From Siderastrea siderea (taxonomy: Eukaryota; Cnidaria; Anthozoa; Scleractinia; Rhizangiidae): a DNA stretch of 64,000 nt. Numbering within the stretch: position 1 is the first letter of the stretch; each line of letters starts with the position of its first letter. The position numbers and the translations under genes were made by a program. The stretch spans positions 47,668,701-47,732,700 of the forward strand of contig OZ034969.1 of assembly GCA_964030785.1 (NCBI GenBank). Direction: 5' to 3'. Below are positions 32,577 to 44,059 of the stretch, one piece after another. Under the pieces are notes generated by a model. It worked only from the letters and a program-made list of their open reading frames with translations. It was not told the DNA's origin and made no database searches.

Positions 32577-35090
32577 AATTAAGCCGGAGCAACATAAGGA
32601 ATTCGAAAGAATGCTGGTCCAACCGTATATACGACTTTCCTTGGCGATTCTGTTATTGCTTGCTGGTTGCGAACGCCAATAGCGTGCCAAACTTTGTGAA
32701 CGAAAACATTTCAGTATGAAGTAGCACGGAGACTGGATCACTCTTGTATTCGTTGTTTGGTTGGTAGGCTTGACAATATGGCTAGCATTGGGGACGTTAC
32801 TAGCTACAACACCTGTTCTAAAGAGCATGCGCACACGATGCCTTTTGTAGTGTCACAACTTTCATTGGTGTTCATTAGAGTTGCTTCGCTAATTACAGCA
32901 AGTTCATGTTCGACGGCAGAACCGTTCAGTCGAATGATCTTCCGCCATATCCTGAGGATTTTTTCGTTATTTCCCTTATTTTGTCTTTCTGGTTTTATTT
33001 TGAGGAGTGAAGTATAACTATTGACAAAAATACAGCGCATTTAAGGGGGATAAACTTTCGCGTCGTGTTGTCATGAAAATTTTGTTTATAAAGGTTGTTA
33101 TGACGTCAAAATCGTTTTCTTGTAAATTTTATGCCGATTACGATGTTTTTAGTATAACATTTCTCAATTTTCCGTTGTAAAAGCCAGTCTCTCTTATCGC
33201 GCTGGATTTTGAATAAAAACAATATGAAACCGAGCATATCAGTCTTTTTTTTTCTTTTTCTCGTCTGGGCGGGAACAAAAACTAGCGGGGGATCTATGTT
33301 AGAAGTTTTGTTTAAATGCAAAATAAAAAATTCATTTTCTTTGGTAAGAGAGGCAAACGACTGTAGGATCTTTTTTAGTGGTGTTCATTACGCTTGCTTT
33401 AATTTAATAGTTCGATGATATTAGACATGTCGTCGGATGAGTAGTATAGGAAAAATTAGCGAGTTGGTCGCTCAGGCAAAAAAAGTCGCTGCATCCTTTT
33501 TACTTTTATTAACACTCGCGGAGTTTTGGTTTGAAAGTGATATAGAGTAGACAAAGTTTGTTGTGTTTACTACACGCTTAAAGATAAGTGACACCAACTC
33601 TCACGTCAAATTAAATTGAAGGGTGAATTTTAAAGGAAGTTCAATTCAATGTTCGCTGAATTTTAAAGGAGTTCAATGTTCGCGAGCCAACATAAACAAC
33701 GAACAGAAAAAAGTGTTTTGTATAATTCATATTCATTGTAGTTTTTTTTAATCATCTGTTTTATTTGGTTCGCCAATTTTCTACGTTTGGAATAGCAGAA
33801 GTGGCGCCATCTATTCAAGTTACACAAACTATAAACCTAGTGCGCTGGCTATATTAAATACAACCTAATGTCTTCCAAGTATTGATACTCTTCCATCGCA
33901 AAAAAAAAATGATAATAATATCACGCACAGTTCGTGTTGCGACAAAATACCATTTTTATTCGCCGTTCGCACAATAATAAGGGCGAGTTGTCATGGCAAT
34001 GTAACGTAAACGATGTAATTTTCTTTCCCAATAAATAGTGGCAGGCAATATGACAACTTCGATCAAATTGATCCGTCAATTTCAATGCTAATACCAGTTG
34101 CGGTGAATTTAAGATGCAAATCATTTAATGTTGGTCGAATTGTATTTTGTCAACACCTATTCTGTCTTAGTCGCAAATACGAACAAAAATAAATAATGAT
34201 AAATAAAATAGTTGAGGCAGGGAAAATTTCCCTTCGATCTGTTAACTAACATAACTTATAACGCAATTGTTTATTTTTATTATAATTATTTTTAGCTTCG
34301 AGCATTTTTACATTTCAGTCTGATTTAAAGTTAATGACTGTTTCCTCTGTCATTTTTGCCCATGAAGTAATAGATTGAGTTAAATATAGTCATTAACACA
34401 ACATAATGTTTATCACCGATCCCACTGAATGGATTTCTAATCACCTAAAATATCGAATAGGTCCTAGTCTCTTTTTATCCGCGACTGCATGCATGTGCCC
34501 GAAGCATTTTAAAATTGCAGCTTAATTTGGCAGTGAATAATACGATTAACATAAGCTCATCAATAGATAAGACTTCAGTAATAAACCTATAATGTCACAA
34601 TAGGGGAACTAGACTTTGTCCTTTTCGGGGAAAAACGTAGCTCATGTCAATTAAAGAATGGCATAACAATATGAAAGGAAAGTAAATCGAGCCATTTTTT
34701 GTCACAAGTGAAACGAATTTAACGCTAAATGGACTCTTTTATTGCTAGATAGTTTTATTGCTCAAAAGGCAGAAAGTGTCCCGAGCTGGAAAGTTGCCAT
34801 GAATAAGCATTTCACCTCATAATTCCTGCAAAATGGGAAGAGAATGCCTGGATAGCGGGAAAAGGGCCAGAGAAAAATGGAACGCGAACTGGGAGAAAGG
34901 GGAGGGGATGGGGAGGGAAGGGGAGAGGAGAAGAAGATGAAAGTGGGCGGAAAGCGCGGCATTTGGTAAATGGCAGGAAGAGGGGAAAAAGTAGGAAATG
35001 TACAGCCTAATATTATGCAAAAGCAAATGCACACGAGGAGTGAGAGAGCCGCCAAGGATAGTCAAAGAACAGAACTAAGGTAAAAAGAGC
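32577..35090. other. Intergenic upstream of the K2P gene, no gene recognised
   Basis: The region includes K2P 5' flank. A short tandem duplication (GAATTTTAAAGGA.GTTCAAT.. twice) lies near 33623-33690 and a purine-rich GGGGAGGGG tract at 34866-34950. Open frames lack motifs. Confidence 0.45.
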
Positions 35091-35098
35091 TTTATTAA

Positions 35099-35323
35099 GG
35101 CCCGGACACACGGTGCAACATTGTGCGCAACATTGCGTGCAACTTGAAAGTTGCATTGTGTGTCCACCCTTGAAACTGTTGCGTGCAACGTTGCGTGCAA
35201 CCGTTGCAGAAGTAGAATCGGCTCCTACTTCTGCAACATCACGCGCAACTGTTTCACCGTGTGTCCATCATCTGCAACATTGCGTGCAACATGTTGCGCG
35301 CAATGCATCGTGTGTCCGCGCCT
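35099..35323. mobile_element. 225-bp palindromic element built of GCGTGCAAC repeats, TTAA-flanked
   Basis: The ends GGCCCGGACACACGGTGCAA and (inverse) AGGCGCGGACACACGATGCA lie beside TTAA at 35095-35098 and 35324-35327. The inside repeats GCAACATTGCGTGCAAC in both orientations around a centre AGTAGAATCGGCTCCTACT. Confidence 0.8.
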
Positions 35324-35519
35324 TTAACATCAACATCTGTATTGCAAGCAAATTCTGTAGTCAAATTTTTATTTAGTGGCCACTCTCTTTAAATGGACGT
35401 TAATCAGGGTCCCATCGATGTTACCAGTAAGATAGATAGATAGAGGGTAAGAAAAAGTGGCCTTGGCCACCATTGTGCCATCCCTACGAGTGCTTCTTAT
35501 TATTTTATACCGCCATTAA

Positions 35520-35834
35520 GGACGGTGCCTCCTTTTGTTACTACGCATACGTTATTATACGCATCTCAGGATGGTCTGGGAATCGCTGAGAAACTCGCGT
35601 TTCTTAAGGGTGGTACCTACTAATGCAAAGGTATTTTTGCACTGCTCATGACTATACTGGAAAGGCAGATCTTAGCAAGGGCTGTTGGAAACAAAATGAA
35701 ATTTGGGACTGAGTAACCTCGCATACCCACATTTTTTCTTTTTAGATTCCAATAACCTTTGGTAAGATCTACTTTTTCCCCATAGGTAACCCTCGCGAGA
35801 AAATATTTACATCTGTATTAGGAGGCACCGTCTA
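35520..35834. mobile_element. Foldback element 'R4', full copy, TTAA-flanked
   Basis: The left end (G)GACGGTGCCTCC and right end GGAGGCACCGTC(TA) lie beside TTAA at 35516-35519 and 35835-35838. Inner inverted blocks include GATCTTAGCAAGGGCT against AGATTCCAATAACCTTTGGTAAGATCT. It is related to 18040-18431. Confidence 0.7.
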
Positions 35835-36214
35835 TTAAGTGGCTATCAAGAGTTAAGTTTGGTTTCTTACCGCTCAATCGAAACCAATGAAGAGAAAGGT
35901 TCGGAAACATAAGTTGAAGTGACGAGAGTTAATGAATACATTTATGTAATGTATTTATGTTATCGCAGCTAGGCACTCATGGGAACTGGCGTAGCTTTAC
36001 TGAAACATGTTTGAAGGGGCACATCATTAAAACACTTGAAAAAGAGCGGTAATTACTTTAAATAAAATAAAGATCAGTAAAAGTTTCTGTAGATTTTGTG
36101 TTAATGATGCTTGAATAAGTTTTCACCACGCCCAATGCTAATTTCTGGCGATCCTCATCCACTAGAATACTTTCCAAAGGGCAGGCCGTTTGAATATAAC
36201 TGGACGACCCATAC

Positions 36215-36490
36215 TCTTGGGAGTCCCGGACGACCATGGACAGTCTGAGTCAGTGTCTGAGTCAGTGTCTGAGTCAACAATAAGGTCTCTATACACATAC
36301 GACAGCAGACCTCATCAAAAGATGAGAAAACAAAAACTATAGGTGATTCAGTCGGAAGGCCTAGCGACCCTGGACTTCATCTGACAATCTGAGTATCTGG
36401 CAACGATAAAGTCTACCGTATGTACGACAGCCGGCCTCACCAAAAGATGAACTGCAGAAACATAAACTTGTGATTCAGTCTTGAAACGCA
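36215..36490. repeat. Diverged ~130-bp tandem duplication with a 12-bp sub-repeat
   Basis: The sequences TACGACAGC.G.CCTCA.CAAAAGATGA and GTGATTCAGTC occur twice, about 130 bp apart. Within the first unit, GAGTCAGTGTCT repeats three times (36247-36283). Confidence 0.65.
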
Positions 36491-37799
36491 AATGCCAAAG
36501 AGAAAACTTTTGAAGTGATATCTGTAAGATTTCGTGGCTTTTTCGTTCGTTGCGATAACACTGTAAAACTTAAACAAATATGCCATTTCCAAGATAGTGA
36601 GACTAAGGGTAATTTAAAAATGGCCTCAGTATTCAGCTATTACTGTATTTGGCTCTCAAGTGATCCTGTTCAACTGAGACCTCTTTAAGTTAAAATGTTG
36701 TGTGTTGGAAGGAAGGAGAGAGAAGGTCACATGGAACAGATAAAAGTATAAGAAGTCTGTTGAAGATCATTGGAAAGAAAAGTGTGAAATATGCCCGACA
36801 GAGGATCAAGCTTAACTTGGCTTTATTTTCGTTTTGCTCTCTACCCTAATCGCATTCGCTCGTAGATCATAGTGTTATTTGTTTGTTTTCTACCCCTGTC
36901 ATGTAGTTACGTTTCGTTCATGACCTGCAATGACTGGATCCTTATCCCATCAAGACCCCACATCTGTAACCACGGATCGACACCAAACTGGATCGAATCC
37001 AGTAGCACCTTATTTGTTTACTTCACAGGCAAGAAAATTGCGCTTAAATGACGCAACGGTGTCTCAGCGTGTATAAACTCTTTTTACCACAAAATTTGTT
37101 ATCTACTTTAATTTGCATTATCACCAGGTGTACATGACGCATTGGCAACGCAGCACGTCTCGGATCACGAAAGGAAGTTAATTGATCACGTAACCACTTA
37201 AATTTAAGCCGGTACCTGCTGATAATTATTACTTCCAAGAGTGCTCGAGCACAAATATCTCAAAAACATTTTTGTCAATCGAAAAATACTAGAGATAATG
37301 AAAAACAAGCCAAAGGAAAGTACTGCTCTGTAGATTTCACTTGAATTGTCACAAGGTAGCAATATAGGATTCTTCCACAGAATCCTATGTTACAAATGAT
37401 TTGTACGGCACAATAAACAATGCCATGGGCTTCTGACAGTATTAGAAGAAGGTCTTGCTCTCTAGCTTTTAATTTGCATTGGGAACAGATTAGTTTCATC
37501 CACAGTTTCAAAAGACAGAAGCACCACGTACTTGCAGCACAGTGTAGGAAAGCATGCATGCGTGATGCTCATTGGCTTTTGTTTTGGTGATCACACTCGA
37601 TGAATTAATGACTGAGAAGTTAAAACCACATTGACAACGTTTTTAACTCTGGGAAAACAATTATAATGAATGTTGATCGAAGGACGTCATACTCAAGTTA
37701 TAACGCACAACTCAATATTATTCTGAATCTAAAGGGAAACAAAACGCACGTTTTGTTTGGTTTTGTTTGGTTCCCTCCTTTTACTGCTTATTTGAAGTT

Positions 37800-38360
37800 T
37801 TGCGTGAGAGAGGAAACTCAGGCGATTTCAGAGTTCCTTTCAAGAGCTGACGTGACTTATGAAGTTCCGGCAGTGTGGAAATTGGTCGTTTTGAATTTTA
37901 AAGACTGTTTTTGTTTTGTTTTCGGGAATATCTTTTTCTGTCCTTAAAACACTCAGCCCACGTTCGATGTGTCTGATGTCAAGGTGAAAATAATTTGTGC
38001 TGCGATCAGCGTGTCAAAAGGAAAATGGTGATGTCAAATATAAATGGGGATGAATTATTTGCCAACTAAATTTTGAAATATTTTATGTATAAAAAAATAT
38101 GAAAGGGAGAGGCAAACTCAGGCGATTTTAGACTCAATCGCTATGATTGAGTGACTTATCATCCTCCCGTGAGGTGGAAATTGGTTGTTTTGAATTTTAA
38201 AGACTGTTTTTTGGTTTTCGGGTATATCTTGTTTCCTCAAAACATTCAGTCCATTCACGTTCGATTTGCTTGATGTCAAAATGACTGTATATACGAAAAT
38301 AATTTGTGCTGCAATTAGCGTGTTAAACGGAAAGCGGTGACGTCAGATATAAATAGGTTA
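37800..38360. repeat. ~300-bp tandem segmental duplication
   Basis: The segments 37800-38055 and 38095-38360 share ordered blocks: CAAACTCAGGCGATTT, GTGGAAATTGGT.GTTTTGAATTT, TTTTCGGG.ATATCTT, CACGTTCGAT and GAAAATAATTTGTGCTGC. Differences are scattered, so the duplication is old. Confidence 0.75.
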
Positions 38361-38984
38361 CCCACTCACTTCGTTTAACGTTTTATTTGCATTGACAGAA
38401 ATTAAATGTCGTATCACGCACTTTTAAATTATTCTTGCACCACTAAAGAATTATTCTTGTGCAATAAAGAATGATAGGAATCCAATGAAGGAAAACATGG
38501 AACGTAAATGATTTCCATCAGGGATAGATTAAAGGCTTTCATTTGCCTTTAATACAAAGCAATAAAATTTGTTAGCCCTAAGTCACGTACGCAAATCCGC
38601 GAAAGTGGAAATTTAGGCGTGACCTCAGCTAAAGCTGATCAATACTGACGGCATTATGCATGTTTCACGCACTGTTATCAGTTCCTGGATGCTTCGTGTG
38701 CGCCTACATGAAACTTCGTGCGTCTGCAACATGTTTGTTTGAAAATTGAGTCGTTGTAGTCAGGAGTTGACATAGTGAAGTAAAAAAGTTTGACTAATGC
38801 GCATGCTGTCAGACTGACCAACAATCATAATCACTTCTAATGGCTTTGTAGTACTACTTTACGAGCGAGGCATTTCACAACGAATTGGCCGCGTCCCGGA
38901 GGCAACAACAGGTCAAAGCCGCCTACAGACCACAATCACAATCAACAGTCTTTCCACTCCCGAAAGGGCAAAGGCACGCGGACG

Positions 38985-39290
38985 GGCCCAAATAGGGCAT
39001 AGTATACAAAATAAGCTGCACAAATTGCGATTCTGTATGCTGTGGTCAAACAGAAAGACAACTGAAGTCGCAAATTGCAGAACACAAAAAGGCTGTCTCT
39101 CTGTTTGACCACAACTCCAAGGTTAATGCCATGTCCACGAAAACCTTCATCACATGGACTTAAGTAATGTTAAAGTTGTTAGACACGAGGCAAATTTCCA
39201 AGAGCGACTTTTCCTGGAAGCCCGGTTGTCAACTAAAGATCTGAAAGCTAGGCAGGACCGCATCGCCATTCCGGCAAACTACAAATCGGG
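38985..39290 (+). pseudogene. Penelope-like GIY-YIG endonuclease fragment, frameshifted
   Basis: One frame reads IVYKISCTNC, then CCGQTERQLKSQIAEHKKAV and DHNSKVNAMS. After a frame change the next reads MDLSNVKVVRHEANFQER, then LEARLSTKDLK. This is the C-terminal endonuclease pattern (C..C, GQT, EHK, H..D) of Penelope-like elements. The GIY tyrosine is replaced. The palindromic element at 39297 begins a few bases downstream. Confidence 0.7.
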
Positions 39291-39296
39291 CGTTAA

Positions 39297-39746
39297 AGGC
39301 TGGTTTTCACTAGCGAGTCGGAGTCGGAGTCGTAATCAGAAGCGTAGAGCGTTACGATCTAGTGAAAATCAAACAACGGAGTCGTAAGCAGAGTTTCCTA
39401 TTACGCTTACACTTCTGTCGCTTACGATCTAGTGAAAACCAAATTGTCAGAGTCGTAAGCAGAAACGGAAGAACTAAACCAATCACAAAGTGTGGAAACG
39501 AGCACTGTGATTGGTTTATCCTTCTGCTTCTGCTTCAGACTCCGACAATTTGATTTTCACTAGATCTTAAGCGACGGAATCGTTAGCGGAGTCGGAAGAA
39601 AAAGGAAAGGTTCTGATTCTTCCGACTCCGATTCCGTCGAGCTTATGACTCCGCTTACGTCTCCGTTTTTTGATTTTCACTTGGTCATAAGCGCTCTTAC
39701 GACTCCGCTTACGACTCCGACTCCGACGCTAGTGAAAACCAGCCTT
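39297..39746. mobile_element. 450-bp foldback MITE, TTAA/TTAT flanks
   Basis: The ends AGGCTGGTTTTCACTAGCG and its exact inverse CGCTAGTGAAAACCAGCCT flank repeated GTCGGAGTC/CTTACGACTCCG motifs. ATCTAGTGAAAA recurs inside in both orientations. The left flank is TTAA, the right TTAT. It is noncoding. Confidence 0.8.
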
Positions 39747-40009
39747 TATACGTTTGAAACGTTACGCGTAACTAGTTAACACCTTTTAAGACGTGCATGC
39801 CCGTACTATAATGTAAAATCACGCGTAACATTTTATCAAACTGATGGAGGCTATTAAAAGCATTTGCCGAAACATTTTTTCTTTCTTCGACACCGAAGCT
39901 ACTAGCGAATAGCCAGTCCACTAGTAAACTAAGCGTCCGGATGGCTATATTTACCAGTATTAAAACAGTGGCAGACAACATGGCCGAAAGGCTACACTTT
40001 CTAATAAAT

Positions 40010-40607
40010 AGTGCCCGGGTGCACATATGATTCGCTAGTAAATAGCTAGTACCGGAGAAAAAATGTATACCGGGAAACAGTTTCCAGGCGCATATTTACT
40101 GGTAAATAGTTTCCGGACGCACGATGTTTGCTAGTAGATAGTTCCTGGCGCCCCTTATCTACATTTATTTACATCTGTACTGGTAGATATAGCATCCGGG
40201 CGCATGATATTTACCGGTAAGTGGTATTACCGGGCGCACAATATTTACTAGTATATATGTGTCCAGGTGGAAAATATTTGCTGGTAAGTAGTATCTGGGC
40301 GCACGATACTAGTAACTAGTGTTCAGTTGTTCAATATTCACTAATAAATGGTTTCTGGGCGCACGATATCTACTACTGAGATACCATCCGGTGTAAGATA
40401 TTTACCGGTAAGTGGTATCCGGGCGCACAAAACTTACCAGTTAATAGTGCCTAGTCGCACGCCATTTAAACAATAGAGTTCTTCTGTCGAAGGCACTATC
40501 GTGTGATAGGTTGCCCGAGCAAATTTGATGTTCACAACAAATAGGTTTGTATAAACTTTGAGGGAACCTATCACACACAGGGCCTGAGGTAGAAGAACTC
40601 TGTTGTT

Positions 40608-40666
<59 letters not shown>

Positions 40667-41725
40667 TTTATTAACGTGTCAAAAACTGTAGTAGCTGAGG
40701 GGAAAAGTCACCTCTACTAATTGTGGACACCTAACCTACCTAACTAAAAACGTAATTAATATATATAAAATGGAAAATATTTATATACATTTAAAAAGCC
40801 TAATTACAACAATTAACTAAGCTAAAAAAACTGTAAAAATATATTTTATTGTAACTGTAAAAATATGTTTTTATTGTACAACGCTAAATTTTGAGCGAAA
40901 TTGCCGAAAACGGGCACTATTCGCTGATAGGCGCCCGCTGAGGAGAGACACTATCGCGTCACGCGATCGATTTTGACAAATGGAGCACGCCAAAATATAG
41001 CGCTGTACTATAATTACTAATAAATATCCAGTTTCCGGGTGCGTGATATTTACTAGAAAATAATGTCTGGCACAAAATGTATACCAGTAAAGAGCATTCG
41101 GGGGCACGTCATCTGGGCGTACGATACTGCCAGAAATTGTTGTACGGGTGCACGGTATTTACTAGTAAATGGTTTCCGGGCGAACGACGTTTGCCAGTAA
41201 ATAGTATTGGGGCGCACGATATTTACTAGTAAATAGTTACCGGGGCGCTCGATATTTGCCAGTAAATAGTAGACGGGTGCACGATATTTGTCAGTTAATA
41301 ATTTCTGGGCGTACGGTATTTGCTAGTGAATATTATACGCCATACGATATCAATAACAGTGCATAGTTTCCGGGCGTACGCTATTTGCCAGTAAAAAGTG
41401 TACACGCGCACAATATTTACCGGTAAGTGGTATTTGGGCGCACAATATTTTTCTGTAAATTGTATCAACAACAAAAACAAACAACAACAAAACTTTATTT
41501 ACAAGAAAAAAACCAATATATTGTATATTACAAATACACATGCACGCTATTTACTAATAAATATCCAGTTTCCGGGTGCATGACGTGTACTGGTAAATCA
41601 TCCGGGCACAAAATGTATACCATTAAACAGCATTCGGGTGCATGACATTTAATAGTAAATAGTTTCCGGGTGCACGATATTTTCCATTAAATAGTATGCG
41701 GGTGCACAATATTTACTAGTAAGCA
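40010..41725. repeat. Degenerate ~32-bp minisatellite, roughly 30 or more units in two blocks
   Basis: The unit is approximately CGGGCGCACGATATTT then ACTAGTAAATAGTTTC. The inner TTTACTAGTAAA is palindromic and units differ by many substitutions. Blocks cover 40010-40460 and 41020-41725. The gap holds a LINE tail, and 41460-41545 is an AACAAACAA-rich insertion. Confidence 0.85.
40611..40870 (-). mobile_element. LINE 3' tail with (AAT)n microsatellite
   Basis: About 18 AAT units are followed by AACTTTATTAACGTGTC, a form typical of microsatellite-tailed LINE ends. The remainder is AT-rich. No ORF is left. A short inverted pair (AGAGTTCTTCTG ... GAAGAACTCTGTTG) encloses 40477-40605 just to the left. 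Confidence 0.5.
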
Positions 41726-42344
41726 GCCACGAATTAATTTTTGAAACCACAGATCAGACTCATTTGCTCCTGTATCGCTATAATGTTTCTAACAAGGTTT
41801 ATAAGCATCTTTAGGTCAGCGTTTTAGGAACCTCATCTACAAAGCATCCATAAAATACAACTCATTTTCCAGTATTGCAGCGATATACGGCGTTATTGTG
41901 GTGTACGAAGTAATCGCAAGACTCTTGTCATATTTAAGCGAAGGTGAGCAATATTTGCTACATCCAATGGCTTACTGTCAGCTATTTTTTTAAAAATAAA
42001 TCTCCCCACTTGAAACTAAGATCTAGCCGTTGTCTGTTCCTGAATTTATTTTTATTTTCCGCGCGATTTGAACAATTCGTGAGTTCTGAAACTGTGTGTG
42101 CAAATTAGGTCAGCAAAAATTTTTATTACGTTATCAATTTTTGCGATATCCGATGGGTTGCATCCATGCAAAAGCTCGCGAAATTGCTGAGCTCTCGCGA
42201 AGACTCTCTAATTATGGAGTCGCGGGCGCATATGAACTCATGTCCGACGAAGCGCTGCGAGTATTGAACGCCGAGATTGGTGGAAACTGATCCAGTGTTG
42301 AGATACTCGCTACTCATGCGGGAATTAATTACACTGCGAGTAGT

Positions 42345-42479
42345 CTCTAATTTTGGCGATGGCAATTGTGGTGAGGGCGAAATATACACGCACTTCCCTT
42401 GCGTCGCGTCTTCGCGAAATTGCGCGCGCGTGTGTGTGTATTTCGCCCGCCCCACAATCGCCATCGCCAAAATTAGCCA
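42345..42479. repeat. Long hairpin with ~50-bp arms
   Basis: The left arm TCTAATTTTGGCGATGGCAA ... GGGCGAAATA pairs with the right arm TATTTCGCCC ... ATCGCCATCGCCAAAATTAG. The loop is GC-rich (CGTCGCGTCTTCGCGAAATT). It is isolated from genes. Confidence 0.75.
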
Positions 42480-42735
42480 CTTCTTGCAGTTTTGAATAAT
42501 TGAAAGATATATTGCCTCCCCCCCCAACCCACCCTGATATATTACCACCGTATCGCCCTGTATTATGACAAGCAATTGAGTATTTACATGCAAGAAATTT
42601 AGTACGAGTATTTGCTAAACGTTGACATTTCCTCCCCATGGATAAATTTCTGTGGTTTTTATAAACGCGAAACCTTGACAATAAATGCGGGCCGCCCAAA
42701 AAAATGAAAAGAAAAGTATAAACGAGACGATAACA

Positions 42736-43133
42736 CAGGGGCACCCAACGAGAATATAGTTCAAAACCACTTAACTTAGCATTATTGAACGTATTTTAGT
42801 ATTTAAATGTTAGATATAGGCGTATTTTTATCCCCTAAAAACTTTTCATCTGTTCGGATTTCTTAGCTGAAAGTCTAGTGATCCGAAAATTATAGGGATC
42901 AAAACTTACCTTTTCGAAAATTTTAGCCAGAAAAAGGCTCCCGAAAATTCTAGGTGACCTTTTAAGGGTAGAAATCCGTTAAAAAATGGGCAATAATACC
43001 ATATTTTAGATGTTCGAAAATCCTAGAAGAGGCAGGCAAGCAAGAAATTTTACAACAAATGTTCCGAAAATTCTAGATCTCAAATCGTCTTCCGAACAGA
43101 TATTTTCCCGAAAATTGTCGTTGGGTGCCCCTG
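42736..43133. mobile_element. MITE with CAGGGGCACCCAACG termini, copy 1
   Basis: The 15-bp ends are exact inverses. ATAACA directly flanks both sides (42730-42735 and 43134-43139). The inside repeats CCGAAAATTCTAG-like units. It is the same family as 54976-55393. CAGGG-type ends suggest hAT, though the flanking repeat seen is 6-7 bp and not 8. Confidence 0.75.
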
Positions 43134-43309
43134 ATAACAGTAATCCCGCATTTCTCTGTAATCCATTGTCGAGAGGTTTTCCCTATATTTGCCTTGGCCT
43201 TTCCCGTTTCTGTTTGTCACGTGCTATGATATAGAAACTAACTGATGAAAAAGTAAATAGGAGAGAAAAATTTCGTGGTTTCCAAGGAAATGAATGAAAG
43301 ATCCCAGCT

Positions 43310-44059
43310 TTAAAATCGGGTTTCAAAAGACATTTCCTGAGTTTGCTCCTCGATCAGTGGCTCTTCTTCGTCTTTGTCCATCTCCAATCTAAGTTTTAAG
43401 TTCATGATCTCTCCGAAGAGCTGTTCAAATTGTTCCTTCAGTGACAAACGTTGAGCTTTCATAAGTGCAAGCTCGGACTTGAGCCATTCTATATTCAAGT
43501 CAATATTACAAATTCTTTCCTTAACACTTAAAGGTTTATTCCTCTCGAAAGTTATTAACTTGATAACTTCCTTAACATGTTTTATATCTGCTGCAAAGCT
43601 TTGTCGTGCTATTTCCTTGCCACTTGTTGCCGAACCATCACTTCCTTTGCTGCAAGTTTTAGCTTGCACTGACACTGCGTCCTTCTCCAAGGCGGATTTG
43701 ATCAGATTTATATCTGGAGGGTTTTCAAACTCGCCATCTTGTGTTGCAACATTTTTAAGCCGCTCTGATTGAGTTATTTGTGCCTGCAAAGGTAGAAATT
43801 TGACATCAGCAAAATGGCCTAATTCCCGCGAAGAGGAAGGCAGAATTCCATCTGAGCCAAAATCTTGATTCAGCGATTTTCCGCAAATGTTGTTATTGTT
43901 CATATTGCTCACGGTTCGCTCCATGAATTTTTTATTGATGCGTGAAAGTGGCCAAGACTTATTACCTTCCTCGCCATCATTAAATTCAATGTAGCTATCA
44001 GCGAAGTTGCACTTTTCCTCGTCCAGCAGTTGTTCCGTCAAAGGTCCTAAACCAGCCAT
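43310..44059 (-). CDS. FAM167-like coiled-coil protein, intronless
   Basis: A single 249-codon frame from ATG (44059) to the stop at 43310. The C-terminal half carries a predicted coiled coil: IDLNIEWLKSELALMKAQ, then LKEQFEQLFGEIMNLKLRLE. This resembles the conserved FAM167 (DIORA) block, in which an E-WL-EL--M helix is followed by QL-RLR-DI--LK. The N-terminal half is low-complexity (NMNNNN, polar) and looks disordered. The tail is acidic (DKDEEEPLIEE). FAM167 proteins have no settled biochemical function. It lies head to head with H6PD, 790 bp apart. The coding call is good because the frame is long in AT-rich DNA with even composition; the family call is by eye. Confidence 0.7.
   Translation of the reverse strand: MAGLGPLTEQLLDEEKCNFADSYIEFNDGEEGNKSWPLSRINKKFMERTVSNMNNNNICGKSLNQDFGSDGILPSSSRELGHFADVKFLPLQAQITQSERLKNVATQDGEFENPPDINLIKSALEKDAVSVQAKTCSKGSDGSATSGKEIARQSFAADIKHVKEVIKLITFERNKPLSVKERICNIDLNIEWLKSELALMKAQRLSLKEQFEQLFGEIMNLKLRLEMDKDEEEPLIEEQTQEMSFETRF

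Noticed and set aside
32577..32834. N-terminal extension of the K2P channel to an upstream ATG
   Set aside because: The extra 86 residues would precede M1 and look like noncoding translation; K2P channels start shortly before M1, as MALSLNTKKL does.
40010..41725. Regularly spaced ~32-bp units resembling a CRISPR array
   Set aside because: Units are directly adjacent with no unique spacers, all positions drift, and the genome is eukaryotic. It is a minisatellite.
42126..42744. Overlapping 155- and 139-residue minus-strand frames
   Set aside because: They run through the hairpin at 42345-42479; the similarity of the two ends reflects the inverted repeat, not a protein.
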